From Rhodopseudomonas palustris JSC-3b (GTDB lineage: Bacteria > Pseudomonadota > Alphaproteobacteria > Rhizobiales > Xanthobacteraceae): a DNA stretch of 64,000 bases. The translations under genes and the position numbers were made by a program. How positions within the stretch are numbered: the first letter of the stretch is position 1; every line of letters begins with the position of its first letter. Positions 37,363 through 48,535 of the stretch are shown here, in pieces. The DNA lies in assembly GCA_000504425.1 (NCBI GenBank), contig KI632513.1:3876333-3940332 (forward strand), written 5' to 3'. The notes beneath the pieces were generated by a model. It did no database searches. It saw only the letters and a list, made by a program, of their open reading frames with translations, and was not told where the DNA came from.

Positions 37363-39000
37363 TCAGCGGATCGCGATTTCGATCAGCGATGGGCCGTCGC
37401 GGCCAAGCGCCGTGGCGATCGCGTCGCGGATCGCTTGCGTTTCGTCGGCGCGTACCGCCGGCACACCCATCGACGCTGCCAGCGCCATGAAATCGATCGC
37501 GGGCTGTTCGATATTCATGCCGACAAAGCGGCCTTCGATCGCATTGGCGCAGCCGAGTTGCTTGGCGATGTTCTGCAACACGCCATAGCGGCGGTTGTTG
37601 AACACGATGAAGATCACCTTGGTGCGATAATGCGCGGCACTCCACAACGCCTGCGGCGAATACATCGCGCCGCCATCGCCGGCCAGCGACACCACCGGGC
37701 CATCATGAGCCAGCGCCGCGCCGACCGCGGCCGGCTGATTGCAGCCGAGCACGCCGCCGCGTGAGAAGAAATAACGCCCCGGCCGGGTCATCATCAGCTC
37801 CTGCACTTTGCCGAAGGTGGCCGCGGAATCATTGGCGATCAGCGCGGTGTCGGGCAGCGCATCGAACACGGTCAGCACCGCGACATCGGCTGTCAGTGGC
37901 GACAGCTGCTGGTCCTGCATGATCTCGGCGCGCAGCGTTTCGATATGGCGCAGCTTGGCAGCGGCGCGCCGGCTCAGCCGGCCGGCGACGTCGGCCGCCG
38001 GCAGCAGGTGCGCGAGCCGATGAGCGCAGCCCTGCAAGGTGGCGCCGATGTCGCCGAGCAGCGCCAGATCGGCGGGGTGCTCGCGGCCGAATGCGGCGGG
38101 ATCGTCAGAGACGTGAAAGACCCTGGTGCCCTCCGGGATCGGGCGCACGTCGCGATAAGGGTAGGCGACGAACGCGCGGCCGCCGACCAGCACCAGCGCT
38201 TCGGTTGCCTCCAGCCGCTCGCGGATCACGGCAAAGTCCGGCTTCAGCACCCCCGACCAGCACGGATGCGCCGATGGGAATGCCGAGCGCGAGGTGAGCT
38301 GCGTGCCCCACACCGGATAGCCGCCTGCCTCGGCAAAGGCGACCAGGCCACTGGCAGCCGCCGCCGGCAGATCGTCACCAAGCAGGATGAACACCTTGTC
38401 CGGGTCGTAGCTGGCCAGCGCCTCGGCAAAGCGCCCGACATCGGGCGAGGGGCCAAGCCGCGGCGGCGCCGAGGCGGGCGGCGCCTCGCTCTCGACCGGC
38501 TGGTCGAGCACGTCCATCGGCAGCGACAGAAACACCGGGCCGCACGGCGGGGTGCGCGCAATCGCAAAGGCGCGGCGCAGCGCGCTGCCGACGTCTTCGC
38601 CGCGCCGAACCTCCTTGGCCCATTTGGTGACCGGGGCGGCCAGCGCCACCAGATCGCCCGACAGCCACGGCTCGGTCATCAGATGGCGGGTGTCCTGCTG
38701 GCCGGCGGTAACCACCAGCGGCGTCTCGCTGGCCATCGAGGCGACCAGCACGCCCATGGCGTTGCCGAGCCCGCCCATGGCATGCAGATTGACGAAGCCG
38801 ACCTTGCCCGAACTCAGCGCCCAGCCATCGGCCATGCCGACCGCGGTCGCCTCCTGCAGGCCGAGCACATAGGTGATGTCCGTGGCATCGACCAAGGCGT
38901 CCATCAGCGGCATTTCGGTCGAGCCGGGATTGCCGAAAATGTGGGTGATGCCTTCGTCGCGCAGAATATCGAGCAGCACATCGCTCGCCCGTCGTGCCAT
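37363..39000 (-). CDS. Thiamine-diphosphate-dependent decarboxylase, benzoylformate decarboxylase-like
   Basis: A 545-residue ThDP enzyme of the acetolactate synthase/benzoylformate decarboxylase superfamily. The N-terminal domain has FGNPGSTEMPLMDAL, the catalytic Glu region LQEATAVGMADG and the BFD-like His in NLHAMGGLGNAMG. The C-terminal ThDP motif starts GDGGAMYSPQALW and ends FNN. The BFD-type histidine points to a 2-oxoacid decarboxylase rather than an FAD-dependent acetolactate synthase. Substrate cannot be named from sequence. A rhodanese lies just upstream on the same strand, 143 bases away. Start at 39000 gives MARRASDVLLDIL; the frame is open further upstream. Confidence 0.8.
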   Translation of the reverse strand: MARRASDVLLDILRDEGITHIFGNPGSTEMPLMDALVDATDITYVLGLQEATAVGMADGWALSSGKVGFVNLHAMGGLGNAMGVLVASMASETPLVVTAGQQDTRHLMTEPWLSGDLVALAAPVTKWAKEVRRGEDVGSALRRAFAIARTPPCGPVFLSLPMDVLDQPVESEAPPASAPPRLGPSPDVGRFAEALASYDPDKVFILLGDDLPAAAASGLVAFAEAGGYPVWGTQLTSRSAFPSAHPCWSGVLKPDFAVIRERLEATEALVLVGGRAFVAYPYRDVRPIPEGTRVFHVSDDPAAFGREHPADLALLGDIGATLQGCAHRLAHLLPAADVAGRLSRRAAAKLRHIETLRAEIMQDQQLSPLTADVAVLTVFDALPDTALIANDSAATFGKVQELMMTRPGRYFFSRGGVLGCNQPAAVGAALAHDGPVVSLAGDGGAMYSPQALWSAAHYRTKVIFIVFNNRRYGVLQNIAKQLGCANAIEGRFVGMNIEQPAIDFMALAASMGVPAVRADETQAIRDAIATALGRDGPSLIEIAIR

Positions 39001-39143
39001 GGTCTCGTCCTCCCATTGTTCGGCCGAGACTGTAGCGATTTGCCCGCGGCGGGAAAGCCTCGTCGCCTGATACGACAATGGCCGGGACGGGCCCGGCCAT
39101 TGCCAACGCGTTCAGATCGCGATCACATCAAGGCTGCTCAACA

Positions 39144-39521
39144 TCAAGGCTGCTCGACGTCGCCATCGGCATCGAGCCATGTCTTGAAGGCGCCCAGATT
39201 CTTGACGTTCTTGTAACCGAGTTCGAGCAGCGCCTTGCCGACCAGCGCGGAGCGTCCGCCCGACGCACAATAGGCGACGATGGAGTCGGCGCGATCGAAC
39301 GCCGCATCATGCAGCGGCGAGTTCGGATCGGCCCGGAATTCCACCAGACCGCGCGGCACGTTCAGCGCCCCTGGAATCTTGCCCGAGGCCGCCACTTCAC
39401 CCGGCTCACGAACGTCGAGAAACAATACGTCCGCTCGTCCCACCAGCTCCTTGGCATCCTGCGGGCTGATCCGCGGCACCACTGCGTCCGCCTCTGCGAT
39501 CATCGCCTGCACCGTCTTCAT
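39144..39521 (-). CDS. Single-domain rhodanese-like protein
   Basis: A 125-residue cytoplasmic rhodanese with the CH2A block FLDVREPGEVAASGKIPGA and active-site loop VAYCASGGRSA containing the sulfur-carrying cysteine. It could act as a thiosulfate:acceptor sulfurtransferase or persulfide carrier. A ggaggga ribosome site precedes the ATG at 39521. Confidence 0.88.
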   Translation of the reverse strand: MKTVQAMIAEADAVVPRISPQDAKELVGRADVLFLDVREPGEVAASGKIPGALNVPRGLVEFRADPNSPLHDAAFDRADSIVAYCASGGRSALVGKALLELGYKNVKNLGAFKTWLDADGDVEQP

Positions 39522-39773
39522 TCCTATCCCTCCAAATCATTGGCCGCATGTCTGACGATCTAACCACCGACACCGTTCGGTGCAAATCGCGACCGCATCG
39601 GCTGATGGTGAATTGAATGACCGCTGCTGTGTCAAATCGCATCACGGTCATTGGTGGCCGGGCCTTGGCCACGTCTGAACCGTCTGCCTGCGACGCCCCG
39701 CGGGCTTTAGGAGTAACGGGTAACCGCATTTTGTCGCAGTCCGCTCGCCGCAGTCCAGTTCGCCACAGCTCGA

Positions 39774-40022
39774 TCAACGGTCGCGGTGCGCCGGTTTGGC
39801 CGCCGGGCGGCCGTCCTGGTCCAGGCTCGCCTCCAGCGCCCGGACGGCATGAAAATCGTCAAGATGGTGCAGATTGGGCTGCCGGGCCGCCTGTTTGGCG
39901 AGCAAATGGTACAGACGGCCGATCAGCCGCTGCCGCGATTTGTGAAAGCCGGCGGTCATCACCCGGGCTTTGCATAGCGCGCGCACCGCATAGGCGCGGA
40001 AATAGTCGCTGGCATCGGACAT
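39774..40022 (-). CDS. Small hypothetical protein
   Basis: An 82-residue protein starting MSDASDYFRAYAVRALCKA. It is basic in the middle (KSRQRLIGRLYHLLAKQAAR) and has no signal or membrane segment. I do not recognise the family. The frame is open upstream through a 15-bp tandem repeat, giving an artificial LAGLV repeat; the start at 40022 avoids it. Confidence 0.5.
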   Translation of the reverse strand: MSDASDYFRAYAVRALCKARVMTAGFHKSRQRLIGRLYHLLAKQAARQPNLHHLDDFHAVRALEASLDQDGRPAAKPAHRDR

Positions 40023-40080
40023 CGCATCGCCTCCGGTCGACCTTCGCGACCGCCTGCAAAGCGGCGCGGCGGCGAGCTGC

Positions 40081-40140
40081 AAGCCTGCTAGCACCAAGCC
40101 TGCCAGCACCAAGCCTGCCAGCACCAAGCCTGCTAGCACC
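40081..40140. repeat. Four tandem copies of a 15-bp unit
   Basis: The unit aagcctgctagcacc is repeated four times, differing only at the ninth base (t, c, c, t), followed by a partial fifth copy. Read on the plus strand it encodes KPAST repeats. A similar unit, encoding ASTKS on the minus strand, begins treZ at about 43.46-43.51 kb. Confidence 0.9.
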
Positions 40141-40247
40141 AAGCCGTCAGCGGCGTTGCAGTTCCGCTGCCTCACGCTGGGGCCATCCAGCGCTGGAACA
40201 ACGGCGCTTCCGTTGAATTACTGCTGCACGTGATCGGGAGTGTCATC

Positions 40248-40478
40248 ATGCTGAAGACCCGTTTCGGTATTGCTGCGCTAATCTATGCGATGATCAATGC
40301 GGTGCTATTCGGCGCCGGTCTGGTCACCGTGCTGCTGGTACCGGCCTTGGCGAAATATGCCATGGAGCTGATGCCGCTGCTGGTCGTGGCCAGCTTCATC
40401 ACCGCGCTGCCGATTGCCTGGCTGCTGGCGCCGGCGCTGCTGGCGCGGTTCGAGCGGCGCAGGCTGGCGGCATCGTAG
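40248..40478 (+). CDS. Small two-helix membrane protein
   Basis: A 76-residue protein with two hydrophobic stretches (about residues 7-31 and 39-63), a positive start and an Arg-rich end (RFERRRLAAS). The ATG at 40248 has a gggag site. Its function is unknown. Similar short membrane proteins are often annotated as hypothetical in Bradyrhizobiaceae. Confidence 0.65.
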   Translation: MLKTRFGIAALIYAMINAVLFGAGLVTVLLVPALAKYAMELMPLLVVASFITALPIAWLLAPALLARFERRRLAAS

Positions 40479-40629
40479 CGCCTCCAGCAAACGCCGGACG
40501 GCTCGCTCCGTCATCGGGCCATCACGACCCATTGAGTAGTCTGACGCGCAAGGCCGTTTCGCCATTCCGCAGAGCGGCCAACACCAAGCAACAATCACCG
40601 TTCCGCCGTTCAACCCTGGAGGATCATCG

Positions 40630-40809
40630 ATGACTGACTTATCGCGAGAAGATATCGCGCGCCGGGCCCGCGAAATGTGGGAGATCGCCGGTCGTCCGGA
40701 AGGGCGCGACGAGGAATTCTGGTTCAAGGCCGAGGAACAGGTGCTCGGCGAACGCGAGACGAGGGAGAAGCTGCAGGCCGATCCCACCACGACCAAGAAT
40801 AGTTTGTAA
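40630..40809 (+). CDS. DUF2934 small protein
   Basis: A 59-residue protein starting MTDLSREDIARRAREMW. It contains the DUF2934 signature: RAREMWEIAGRPEGRDEEFW and then KAEEQVL. A ggagg site at about 40618 precedes the ATG. DUF2934 proteins are short, highly charged and of unknown function, common in Rhizobiales. Confidence 0.82.
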   Translation: MTDLSREDIARRAREMWEIAGRPEGRDEEFWFKAEEQVLGERETREKLQADPTTTKNSL

Positions 40810-40841
40810 TACGCGAGTAGGTCGACGTTGCCGCAGGTCTT

Positions 40842-40977
40842 TCTCCCTCCCCTTGTAGGGAGGGGGGACGGCGTGAGGCTAGCAGCACGCGACCGTCGAT
40901 ACAGAGGCGCGCACCAAGCCCCCACCCCGGCCTCCGCGTCGCTCGGCCTCCCTCCCCACCGCTACGCGGGGGGAGGC
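40842..40977. repeat. Palindromic element related to that after phnN
   Basis: It begins with ctccctccccttgtaggg followed by aggggggacgg and ends in ctccccaccgctacgcgggg. Both ends are near-copies of the two elements at 37151-37352, in the same order but with less sequence between them, so the pair looks like the two ends of one dispersed repeat type. Confidence 0.75.
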
Positions 40978-41021
40978 ATGAAGCTCTCTGCCAGCGATAA
41001 GTCGCAACGAAATCGAAAGCG

Positions 41022-41348
41022 CTAACCGCCAGTGCCGTTGCGATCGATCGAAATCAAGAACACCAGCTGTAGATCATCACACTCGAGTTCGTCGCATTCG
41101 GCCTGATCGGGTGCAGCGCCGGCGGCGCGATAGGCGGCCTTCTCGGTATCATCGGCGTAGCGGGCGCGCAGCTTGGTCTTGCCATCCCACAGTTGCTCGC
41201 CGTTCGATCGCAGTTGCTTCAGGTCCGTCAGCAGCCAGCTCTCGTGGCACATCTCATGCGCTTCGCGCAAATTCTTGGCCTCAAAAGTCAGTACCGGACG
41301 CTGCCCCACGTCGATCGTGAAGATCAAAGGCTGTAGCGCAACGTTCAT
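41022..41348 (-). CDS. Hypothetical protein
   Basis: A 108-residue soluble protein starting MNVALQPLIFTIDVGQRPVL. It is acidic toward the end (QAECDELECDDLQLVFLI) with two nearby cysteines. I do not recognise the family. The full-length frame and absence of overlap with a better candidate support it as a gene. Confidence 0.6.
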   Translation of the reverse strand: MNVALQPLIFTIDVGQRPVLTFEAKNLREAHEMCHESWLLTDLKQLRSNGEQLWDGKTKLRARYADDTEKAAYRAAGAAPDQAECDELECDDLQLVFLISIDRNGTGG

Positions 41349-41380
41349 TCGTCACTCCAGTGTTGCTAATTTGTTTCGAG

Positions 41381-41611
41381 TCACGGCTTACGCCGTGAGG
41401 GCTTGATCACCTTGTCGGTGTTGCGGTCGGTGTCGTCGAGCGGTGGACCGTCGTCGGCACGCGGCGGCCAATGATGGCCGCCTTGCTTGGCCTGAATGCG
41501 CCGATCGTCGTGCATCGAGCGCAGCCCGATCAGCCCGCCATAAAAGGCGCGGGCGCGTTCGAGATCGTCCACATAGATCGCGGATTCGAGAATGCCGTTG
41601 ATCCGGGCCAT
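41381..41611 (-). pseudogene. Truncated glyoxalase/VOC-family gene
   Basis: The first ~40 residues (starting MARINGILESAIYVDDLERA and continuing FYGGLIGLRSMHDDRR) match the first beta-alpha-beta unit of VOC proteins. After this, family similarity stops and the rest is a short, hydrophilic Pro/Asp/Arg-rich tail. A working VOC protein of this type has about 120-140 residues and a second half with metal ligands. I read this as a 3'-truncated remnant, although the short frame could still be expressed. Confidence 0.6.
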
Positions 41612-41664
41612 GGCTGTTAACGAAACAGCCGCCGCTCTGTTCCGATTGCCGCCCGTGCCCCGTG

Positions 41665-43515
<1,851 letters not shown>

Positions 43516-43693
43516 GACGTGACTATCCCAAAGGCTGCGTGACGATCCGTGAGCTGGAGGTTGTGCGGAAGTGGTGAGCGCGTCGGGCAAACGGCTGGCC
43601 GCGACATCGGTTCCGGCGTGAGGCGGCTGCGAACGCTGAACTTTTCCGCCAGTTCCGGGTTGATGGCAGTTGGAATGAAAAAGGGGGGCTTCC

Positions 43694-45859
43694 GTGGACC
43701 AGATTGCTCGTGTGACCGGCAGCGCGCCCGCGAATGCGCCGGCGATCCTGCGCCATCGCGTGCTTGAGGGCCGGCCGTTTCCGCTCGGCGCCATCTGGGA
43801 TGGGCTTGGCGTCAATTTCGCGCTGTTCTCCGCTCACGCCACCAAGGTCGAGCTGTGCCTGTTCGACAATGACGGTCGCCGCGAGATCGAGCGCATCGAG
43901 CTGCCGGAATACACCGATGAGGTCTGGCACGGTTATCTGCCCGATGCCCGGCCCGGCCAGATCTATGGCTACCGCGTGTATGGCCCCTACGCGCCAACCG
44001 AAGGCCACCGCTTCAACCCCAACAAGCTATTGCTCGATCCCTATGCCCGCCAGATCGTCGGCGAGCTGCAATGGGACCCGGCGCTGTTCGGCTACACGCT
44101 CGGCGCGCCGGACGCCGATCTGTCGTTCGACGAGCGCGACAGCGCGCCGTTCATGCCGAAAAGCCGGGTGATCGACCCGGCCTTCACCTGGGGCGAGGAG
44201 CGCCGCCCCAACGTGCCCTGGGAGCGCACCGTGCTCTATGAGGCCCATGTGCGCGGCTACACCATGCGCCATCCGGCGGTGCCGGAAGTGCTGCGCGGCT
44301 CCTTTGCCGGCATGATGTATCATCAGGTGATCGATTACATCCGCGATCTCGGCATCACCGCGGTTGAGCTATTGCCGATCCATGCCTTTGTCGATGACAG
44401 CTATCTGGTCGACAAGGGCATGCGCAATTATTGGGGCTACAATACCATCGGCTTCTTCGCGCCGCAGGCGCGCTATCTGTCCGGCCCCTCGGTCAACGAA
44501 TTCAAGGAAATGGTCTCGCAATTCCACCGGGTTGGAATCGAGATCATTTTGGACGTGGTCTATAACCACACCGCCGAGGGAAATGAGCTTGGCCCGACGC
44601 TGTCGTTCAAAGGCATCGACAACGCCTCGTACTACCGGCTGGCGCCGGACCGGCGCTATTACATCAACGATACCGGCACCGGCAACACGGTCAACCTGTC
44701 CCACCAGCGGGTGCTGCAGATGGTCGCCGACAGCCTGCGCTATTGGGCGCAGGACATGCGGGTCGACGGCTTCCGCTTCGACCTCGCCACCATTCTGGCG
44801 CGCGAGCCCTATGGCTTTGACGAGGGCGGCGGCTTCCTCGATGCCTGCCGGCAAGACCCGGTGCTGAGCCAGGTCAAGCTGATCGCCGAGCCCTGGGATT
44901 GCGGTCCAGGCGGCTATCAGGTCGGCCGGTTCTCGCCGGGCTGGGCGGAGTGGAATGACCGCTTCCGCGACACGGTGCGGGCGTTCTGGAAGGGCGACGA
45001 GGGCAAGCTCGCCGAGTTCGCGACCCGGCTGTCGGCCTCGCCGGACCTGTTCAATAAGCGCGGCCGCAAGCCCTGGTCGTCGGTGAACTTTGTCACCGCC
45101 CATGACGGCTTCACGCTCAATGATCTGGTCTCCTACAATGACAAACATAACGAGGCCAATGGCGAGGACAATCGCGACGGCCACTCCCATAATCTGTCCT
45201 GGAACCATGGCGTCGAGGGGCCGACCGACGACCGCGCCATCATCGATCTGCGCTTCCGGCAGATGCGCAATCTGCTCGCCACCACGCTGCTGTCGCGTGG
45301 CACGCCGATGATCCTGGCCGGCGATGAGTTCGCCAGGACCCAGCAGGGCAATAATAACGCCTACGCGCAGGACAACGAGATCAGTTGGCTCGATTGGGAA
45401 GGGATCGACGACCATGGCCGCGCGCTGATCGAGTTCACCCGCAAGCTGATCCAGACCCGGCAGCGTCAACCGCTGTTTCACCGCGGCCGGTTCCTGACCG
45501 GCGCCTTCAATGAGGAGCTGGGGGTCAAGGACGTCACCTGGGTTGATCCAAGCGGTGCGGAGATGACCATTGATCAGTGGAATGATGGCAATGCCCGCTG
45601 CGTGGGCATGTTGCTCGATGGGCGGGCGCAGGTCACTGGCATCCGGCGCAAGGGCTCCGACAACACGCTATTTCTGATGTTCAACGCCCACCATGACACG
45701 GTGCGCTTTGTGTTTCCGGATGTGCCGCGCTGCCGGGTCTGGGAGTGCCTGATCGATACCAACCGGCCGGGGGAAATCCGGATTCCGCTGGCGCGCAAGG
45801 GCGCTCACTACGACATGGCGGGCCGCTCGCTGTCACTGTGGGAAGCGCGGCAATCATGA
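43694..45859 (+). CDS. glgX: Glycogen debranching enzyme GlgX
   Basis: A 721-residue isoamylase-type GH13 enzyme that removes short branches from phosphorylase-limited glycogen. A CBM48 domain (FPLGAIWDGLGVNFALFSAH) precedes the catalytic barrel with DVVYNHTAEGNE, DGFRFDLATILARE, KLIAEPWDCG and FVTAHDGFTLNDLVSYNDKH. The start is a GTG at 43694 behind an aagggggg site. It is divergent from treZ (178 bases between), so both use one control region and link glycogen to trehalose. Confidence 0.95.
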   Translation: MDQIARVTGSAPANAPAILRHRVLEGRPFPLGAIWDGLGVNFALFSAHATKVELCLFDNDGRREIERIELPEYTDEVWHGYLPDARPGQIYGYRVYGPYAPTEGHRFNPNKLLLDPYARQIVGELQWDPALFGYTLGAPDADLSFDERDSAPFMPKSRVIDPAFTWGEERRPNVPWERTVLYEAHVRGYTMRHPAVPEVLRGSFAGMMYHQVIDYIRDLGITAVELLPIHAFVDDSYLVDKGMRNYWGYNTIGFFAPQARYLSGPSVNEFKEMVSQFHRVGIEIILDVVYNHTAEGNELGPTLSFKGIDNASYYRLAPDRRYYINDTGTGNTVNLSHQRVLQMVADSLRYWAQDMRVDGFRFDLATILAREPYGFDEGGGFLDACRQDPVLSQVKLIAEPWDCGPGGYQVGRFSPGWAEWNDRFRDTVRAFWKGDEGKLAEFATRLSASPDLFNKRGRKPWSSVNFVTAHDGFTLNDLVSYNDKHNEANGEDNRDGHSHNLSWNHGVEGPTDDRAIIDLRFRQMRNLLATTLLSRGTPMILAGDEFARTQQGNNNAYAQDNEISWLDWEGIDDHGRALIEFTRKLIQTRQRQPLFHRGRFLTGAFNEELGVKDVTWVDPSGAEMTIDQWNDGNARCVGMLLDGRAQVTGIRRKGSDNTLFLMFNAHHDTVRFVFPDVPRCRVWECLIDTNRPGEIRIPLARKGAHYDMAGRSLSLWEARQS

Positions 45860-45994
45860 CCGCCGCGCGGCCGGCGCCGCGGCTTGGATGCTGGCGGCTC
45901 CGGCCCGCCCTCGGACCATCCACAGGAAGCTGGGGCCCTGCCGGAACAATAACCCCATCAAGCACTTGAATAGGGTCGGATGAGGTGGATTGCG

Positions 45995-46369
45995 ATGTCG
46001 GGTTTGGCGCCCCCGCGGCCGGTGATCTTGGTCGTCGAAGACGAGCCTTTGCTGCGCATGCACGCCGTCGACATGATCGAAGCGGCGGGTTTTGTCGTGC
46101 TGGAAGCCGCCAATGCCGACCATGCGATTGCAATTCTGGAGAGCCGTAACGATATCCGTGTGGTGTTCACCGACATCCAGATGCCCGGCTCGATGGATGG
46201 CCTGAAGCTGGCTGAGGCGGTACGCGGCCGCTGGCCGCCGATCGAGATCATCACCACCTCCGGCCATGTTCATGTCAACGAGCCCGATCTGCCGGTACGC
46301 GCCCGCTTTGTACCCAAGCCCTATAGCGCGGCACAGATCGAACAGGCGCTGGCCGAACTGACCCGCTAA
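45995..46369 (+). CDS. Single-domain response regulator
   Basis: A 124-residue CheY-like receiver with no output domain. It has the acidic pair VVEDEP, phosphoacceptor Asp in VFTDIQMPGSMDG, a Thr/Ser in ITTSGH and Lys in PKPYS. Proteins of this type in Rhizobiales often act with orphan HWE-type kinases. No kinase gene lies nearby. An in-frame ATG at 45980 would add five residues. Confidence 0.85.
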   Translation: MSGLAPPRPVILVVEDEPLLRMHAVDMIEAAGFVVLEAANADHAIAILESRNDIRVVFTDIQMPGSMDGLKLAEAVRGRWPPIEIITTSGHVHVNEPDLPVRARFVPKPYSAAQIEQALAELTR

Positions 46370-46479
46370 GCGGACAGGCTTACTGCAAAGATACCTCCGG
46401 GCCGCCAACTCTGGGCGTGCAAAAGCCTGCCGTTTCGCGCTATCAATTGGTGTCTCAACATGGCAGGCCAGTTGCGCGG

Positions 46480-47319
46480 ATGACGATCAGGAAGAAACTC
46501 TTTGTGCTGCTGGGGATCTTGGTGCTGGCGACCGCGCAGTACTACCTGGCAAGTAAGTTCGCGATCCGGCACGAAACCGTGTCCTGGCTCGATACGTCGC
46601 GCAACCGCGAGGTGGTGGTGACGCTGGCGGTACGGCGCGACTCCGAGATGAAAGCCATTGCCGGCATCCAGAAACTGCCGGTGGCGATCGTCAGCCATGG
46701 CAACACCGTGCGCAACACGGAATATTCTTTCATCGCCAACGTGCTGGCGGCGCGCGGCTATCTGGTGGCCAGTATCCAGCACGATCTGCCCTCCGACGTG
46801 CCGCTGATGACCAAGCCCGGCTCGCTCTATGTCGGCCGGCTCGGCGTCTATGAACGCGGTTTGAAAAATATCTTCTTCGCGCTCGGCAATCTGAAGAAAC
46901 TGCTACCCGATGCCGACTATGATCATTTGACGTTGGTCGGGCATTCCAATGGCGGCGACATCTCGATGTTTTTTGCACAGCAGCATCCGGAGATGGTGCG
47001 CCGCGTCGTCACCCTGGACAATCTGCGCGTGCCGTTCGTGACCTCGGGCGCGGCGCGCATTTTGTCGTTCCGCTCCAACGATCCGCGCTTCAAGACCGAT
47101 CCGGGGGTGCTGCCTGACGACCAGACCGCCAAGGAAGCCGGCATCGACATCGTGCCGACCGACTTCCAGCACACCGACATGAGCGACCGGGGCCCGGAAG
47201 AGGTCAAAGAAAAGATCCAGAGCACGCTCGACCAGTTCCTCAGCAAGGAAGAGTCGAGCAATCTGGCGCCGGTGGTGCCGCGCAAGCCGGCGGCCGATCC
47301 GCGCGCGATGGGGCCGTAG
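46480..47319 (+). CDS. Membrane-anchored alpha/beta hydrolase
   Basis: A protein of about 279 aa with an N-terminal hydrophobic helix (LFVLLGILVLATAQYYLAS) likely to be a signal anchor. The catalytic region has an oxyanion-loop-like VAIVSHGNTVRNT and the nucleophile elbow GHSNGGDISMFF; the His is probably in DFQHTDMSD. The family resembles dienelactone hydrolase or chlorophyllase-type esterases, but no substrate can be named. A GTG at 46417 would add 21 residues without changing this picture. Confidence 0.75.
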   Translation: MTIRKKLFVLLGILVLATAQYYLASKFAIRHETVSWLDTSRNREVVVTLAVRRDSEMKAIAGIQKLPVAIVSHGNTVRNTEYSFIANVLAARGYLVASIQHDLPSDVPLMTKPGSLYVGRLGVYERGLKNIFFALGNLKKLLPDADYDHLTLVGHSNGGDISMFFAQQHPEMVRRVVTLDNLRVPFVTSGAARILSFRSNDPRFKTDPGVLPDDQTAKEAGIDIVPTDFQHTDMSDRGPEEVKEKIQSTLDQFLSKEESSNLAPVVPRKPAADPRAMGP

Positions 47320-47417
47320 CCGGCCGCCGCAGGCGCAAGGAACCTGGTCGGCGCGAGTCGTTCGCCGAGGAACGAAATCGCGCGCCATGTTTTCCACTCC
47401 CCAAAGGAGTGGTGTGC

Positions 47418-47639
47418 ATGCTGGCTCCCAATTCGCTTGCTGCCGGGTTTGCGGTGGTCGACGAGGCCTACGACATCGCCTTCGATTATCTGCGGCTGGC
47501 GGGTGCTATTCCGCCGATGTTCGGCGCCCATGAGCAACTGCTCGATGTGGTGGTCGATCTTTATTGCCGGGGCGAACGCAACAAGATCCGGCTCGCCAAC
47601 AGGGCAATTGTCGCCTTTCAGAACGCACACCGCTGCTGA
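47418..47639 (+). CDS. Small hypothetical protein
   Basis: A 73-residue protein starting MLAPNSLAAGFAVVDEAYDI, with a strong aaaggag site 8 bases before the ATG, which supports expression. No motif I recognise. It is followed after 38 bases by the oxidoreductase gene on the same strand. Confidence 0.65.
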   Translation: MLAPNSLAAGFAVVDEAYDIAFDYLRLAGAIPPMFGAHEQLLDVVVDLYCRGERNKIRLANRAIVAFQNAHRC

Positions 47640-47677
47640 TCACGCCAACAGCCGCCGCAGGCGGCCGGGGAGGGCCG

Positions 47678-48535
47678 ATGCTCGATTTTCCAAAGCCGCC
47701 ATTCGCCGCCCAGCAACAGCCGATGCCCGGCAGTACCGCGGCCATGCAGCCGCAGCCGGACCACGGCGAACGCAGCTATCAGGGCTCCGGTCGGCTGCAG
47801 GGATTGCGCGCGGTGATCACCGGCGGCGATAGCGGCATTGGCCGCGCGGTCGCGATCGCTTACGCGCGCGAGGGCGCCGATGTGCTGATCTCCTATCTCA
47901 GCGAACATGATGACGCGCAGCAAGTGAAGGCGCTGGTTGAGCGCGAAGGGCGGCGCGCCGAGCTGGTACCGGGCGATCTGCAGGACCCGGTGCATTGCCG
48001 CCGGGTGATCGACCAGGCGGTGCAGGCGTTCGGCGGCATTGACATTCTGGTCAACAATGCCGCGCACCAGGCCTCGTTCAAAGATATCGAAGACATTTCC
48101 GATGAGGAGTGGGAACTGACCTTCAAGGTCAACATCCACGCGATGTTCTATCTGACCAAGGCGGCGGTGCCTCATATCAAGCCGGGCGGCTCGATCATCA
48201 ACACCGCCTCGGTCAATTCCGATAATCCGAACCCGACGCTGTTGGCCTATGCCACCACCAAGGGCGCGATCCAGAATTTCACCGGCGGTTTGGCGCAGAT
48301 GCTGGCGGAGCGCGGCATTCGCGTCAACGCGGTCGCGCCGGGGCCAATCTGGACGCCGCTGATCCCCTCGACCATGCCGCAGCAGGCGGTGTCTGAATTC
48401 GGCAAGCAGACGCCGATGCAGCGCCCGGGACAGCCGGTCGAACTCGCCACCGCCTATGTGATGCTGGCCGATCCGCTGTCGAGTTACGTCTCCGGCGCCA
48501 CCATCGCCGTCACTGGCGGCCGGCCGTTCATTTAG
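47678..48535 (+). CDS. Short-chain dehydrogenase/reductase (YhdG/YghA-like)
   Basis: A 285-residue SDR with an extended N-terminal region (~45 residues, Pro/Gln-rich), as in the 'general stress' SDRs such as YghA. Motifs: cofactor loop TGGDSGIGRAVA, NNAAHQ, catalytic Ser region IINTASVNS and YATTK. The loop suggests NADP(H). A ggggaggg site precedes the ATG at 47678. Substrate unknown. Confidence 0.88.
   Translation: MLDFPKPPFAAQQQPMPGSTAAMQPQPDHGERSYQGSGRLQGLRAVITGGDSGIGRAVAIAYAREGADVLISYLSEHDDAQQVKALVEREGRRAELVPGDLQDPVHCRRVIDQAVQAFGGIDILVNNAAHQASFKDIEDISDEEWELTFKVNIHAMFYLTKAAVPHIKPGGSIINTASVNSDNPNPTLLAYATTKGAIQNFTGGLAQMLAERGIRVNAVAPGPIWTPLIPSTMPQQAVSEFGKQTPMQRPGQPVELATAYVMLADPLSSYVSGATIAVTGGRPFI

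Noticed and set aside
40081..40140. CRISPR-like array
   Set aside because: The 15-bp units are directly adjacent with no spacers and there are no cas genes nearby.
39617..40216. A 199-codon plus-strand frame over the 15-bp repeats
   Set aside because: Its sequence is low-complexity and Arg/Pro/Ser-rich, it runs through the tandem repeat, and it opposes a better small gene on the minus strand.
43516..43815. N-terminal extension of treZ to 43815
   Set aside because: It would overlap the glgX start and ribosome site; the extra 100 residues have no TreZ similarity.
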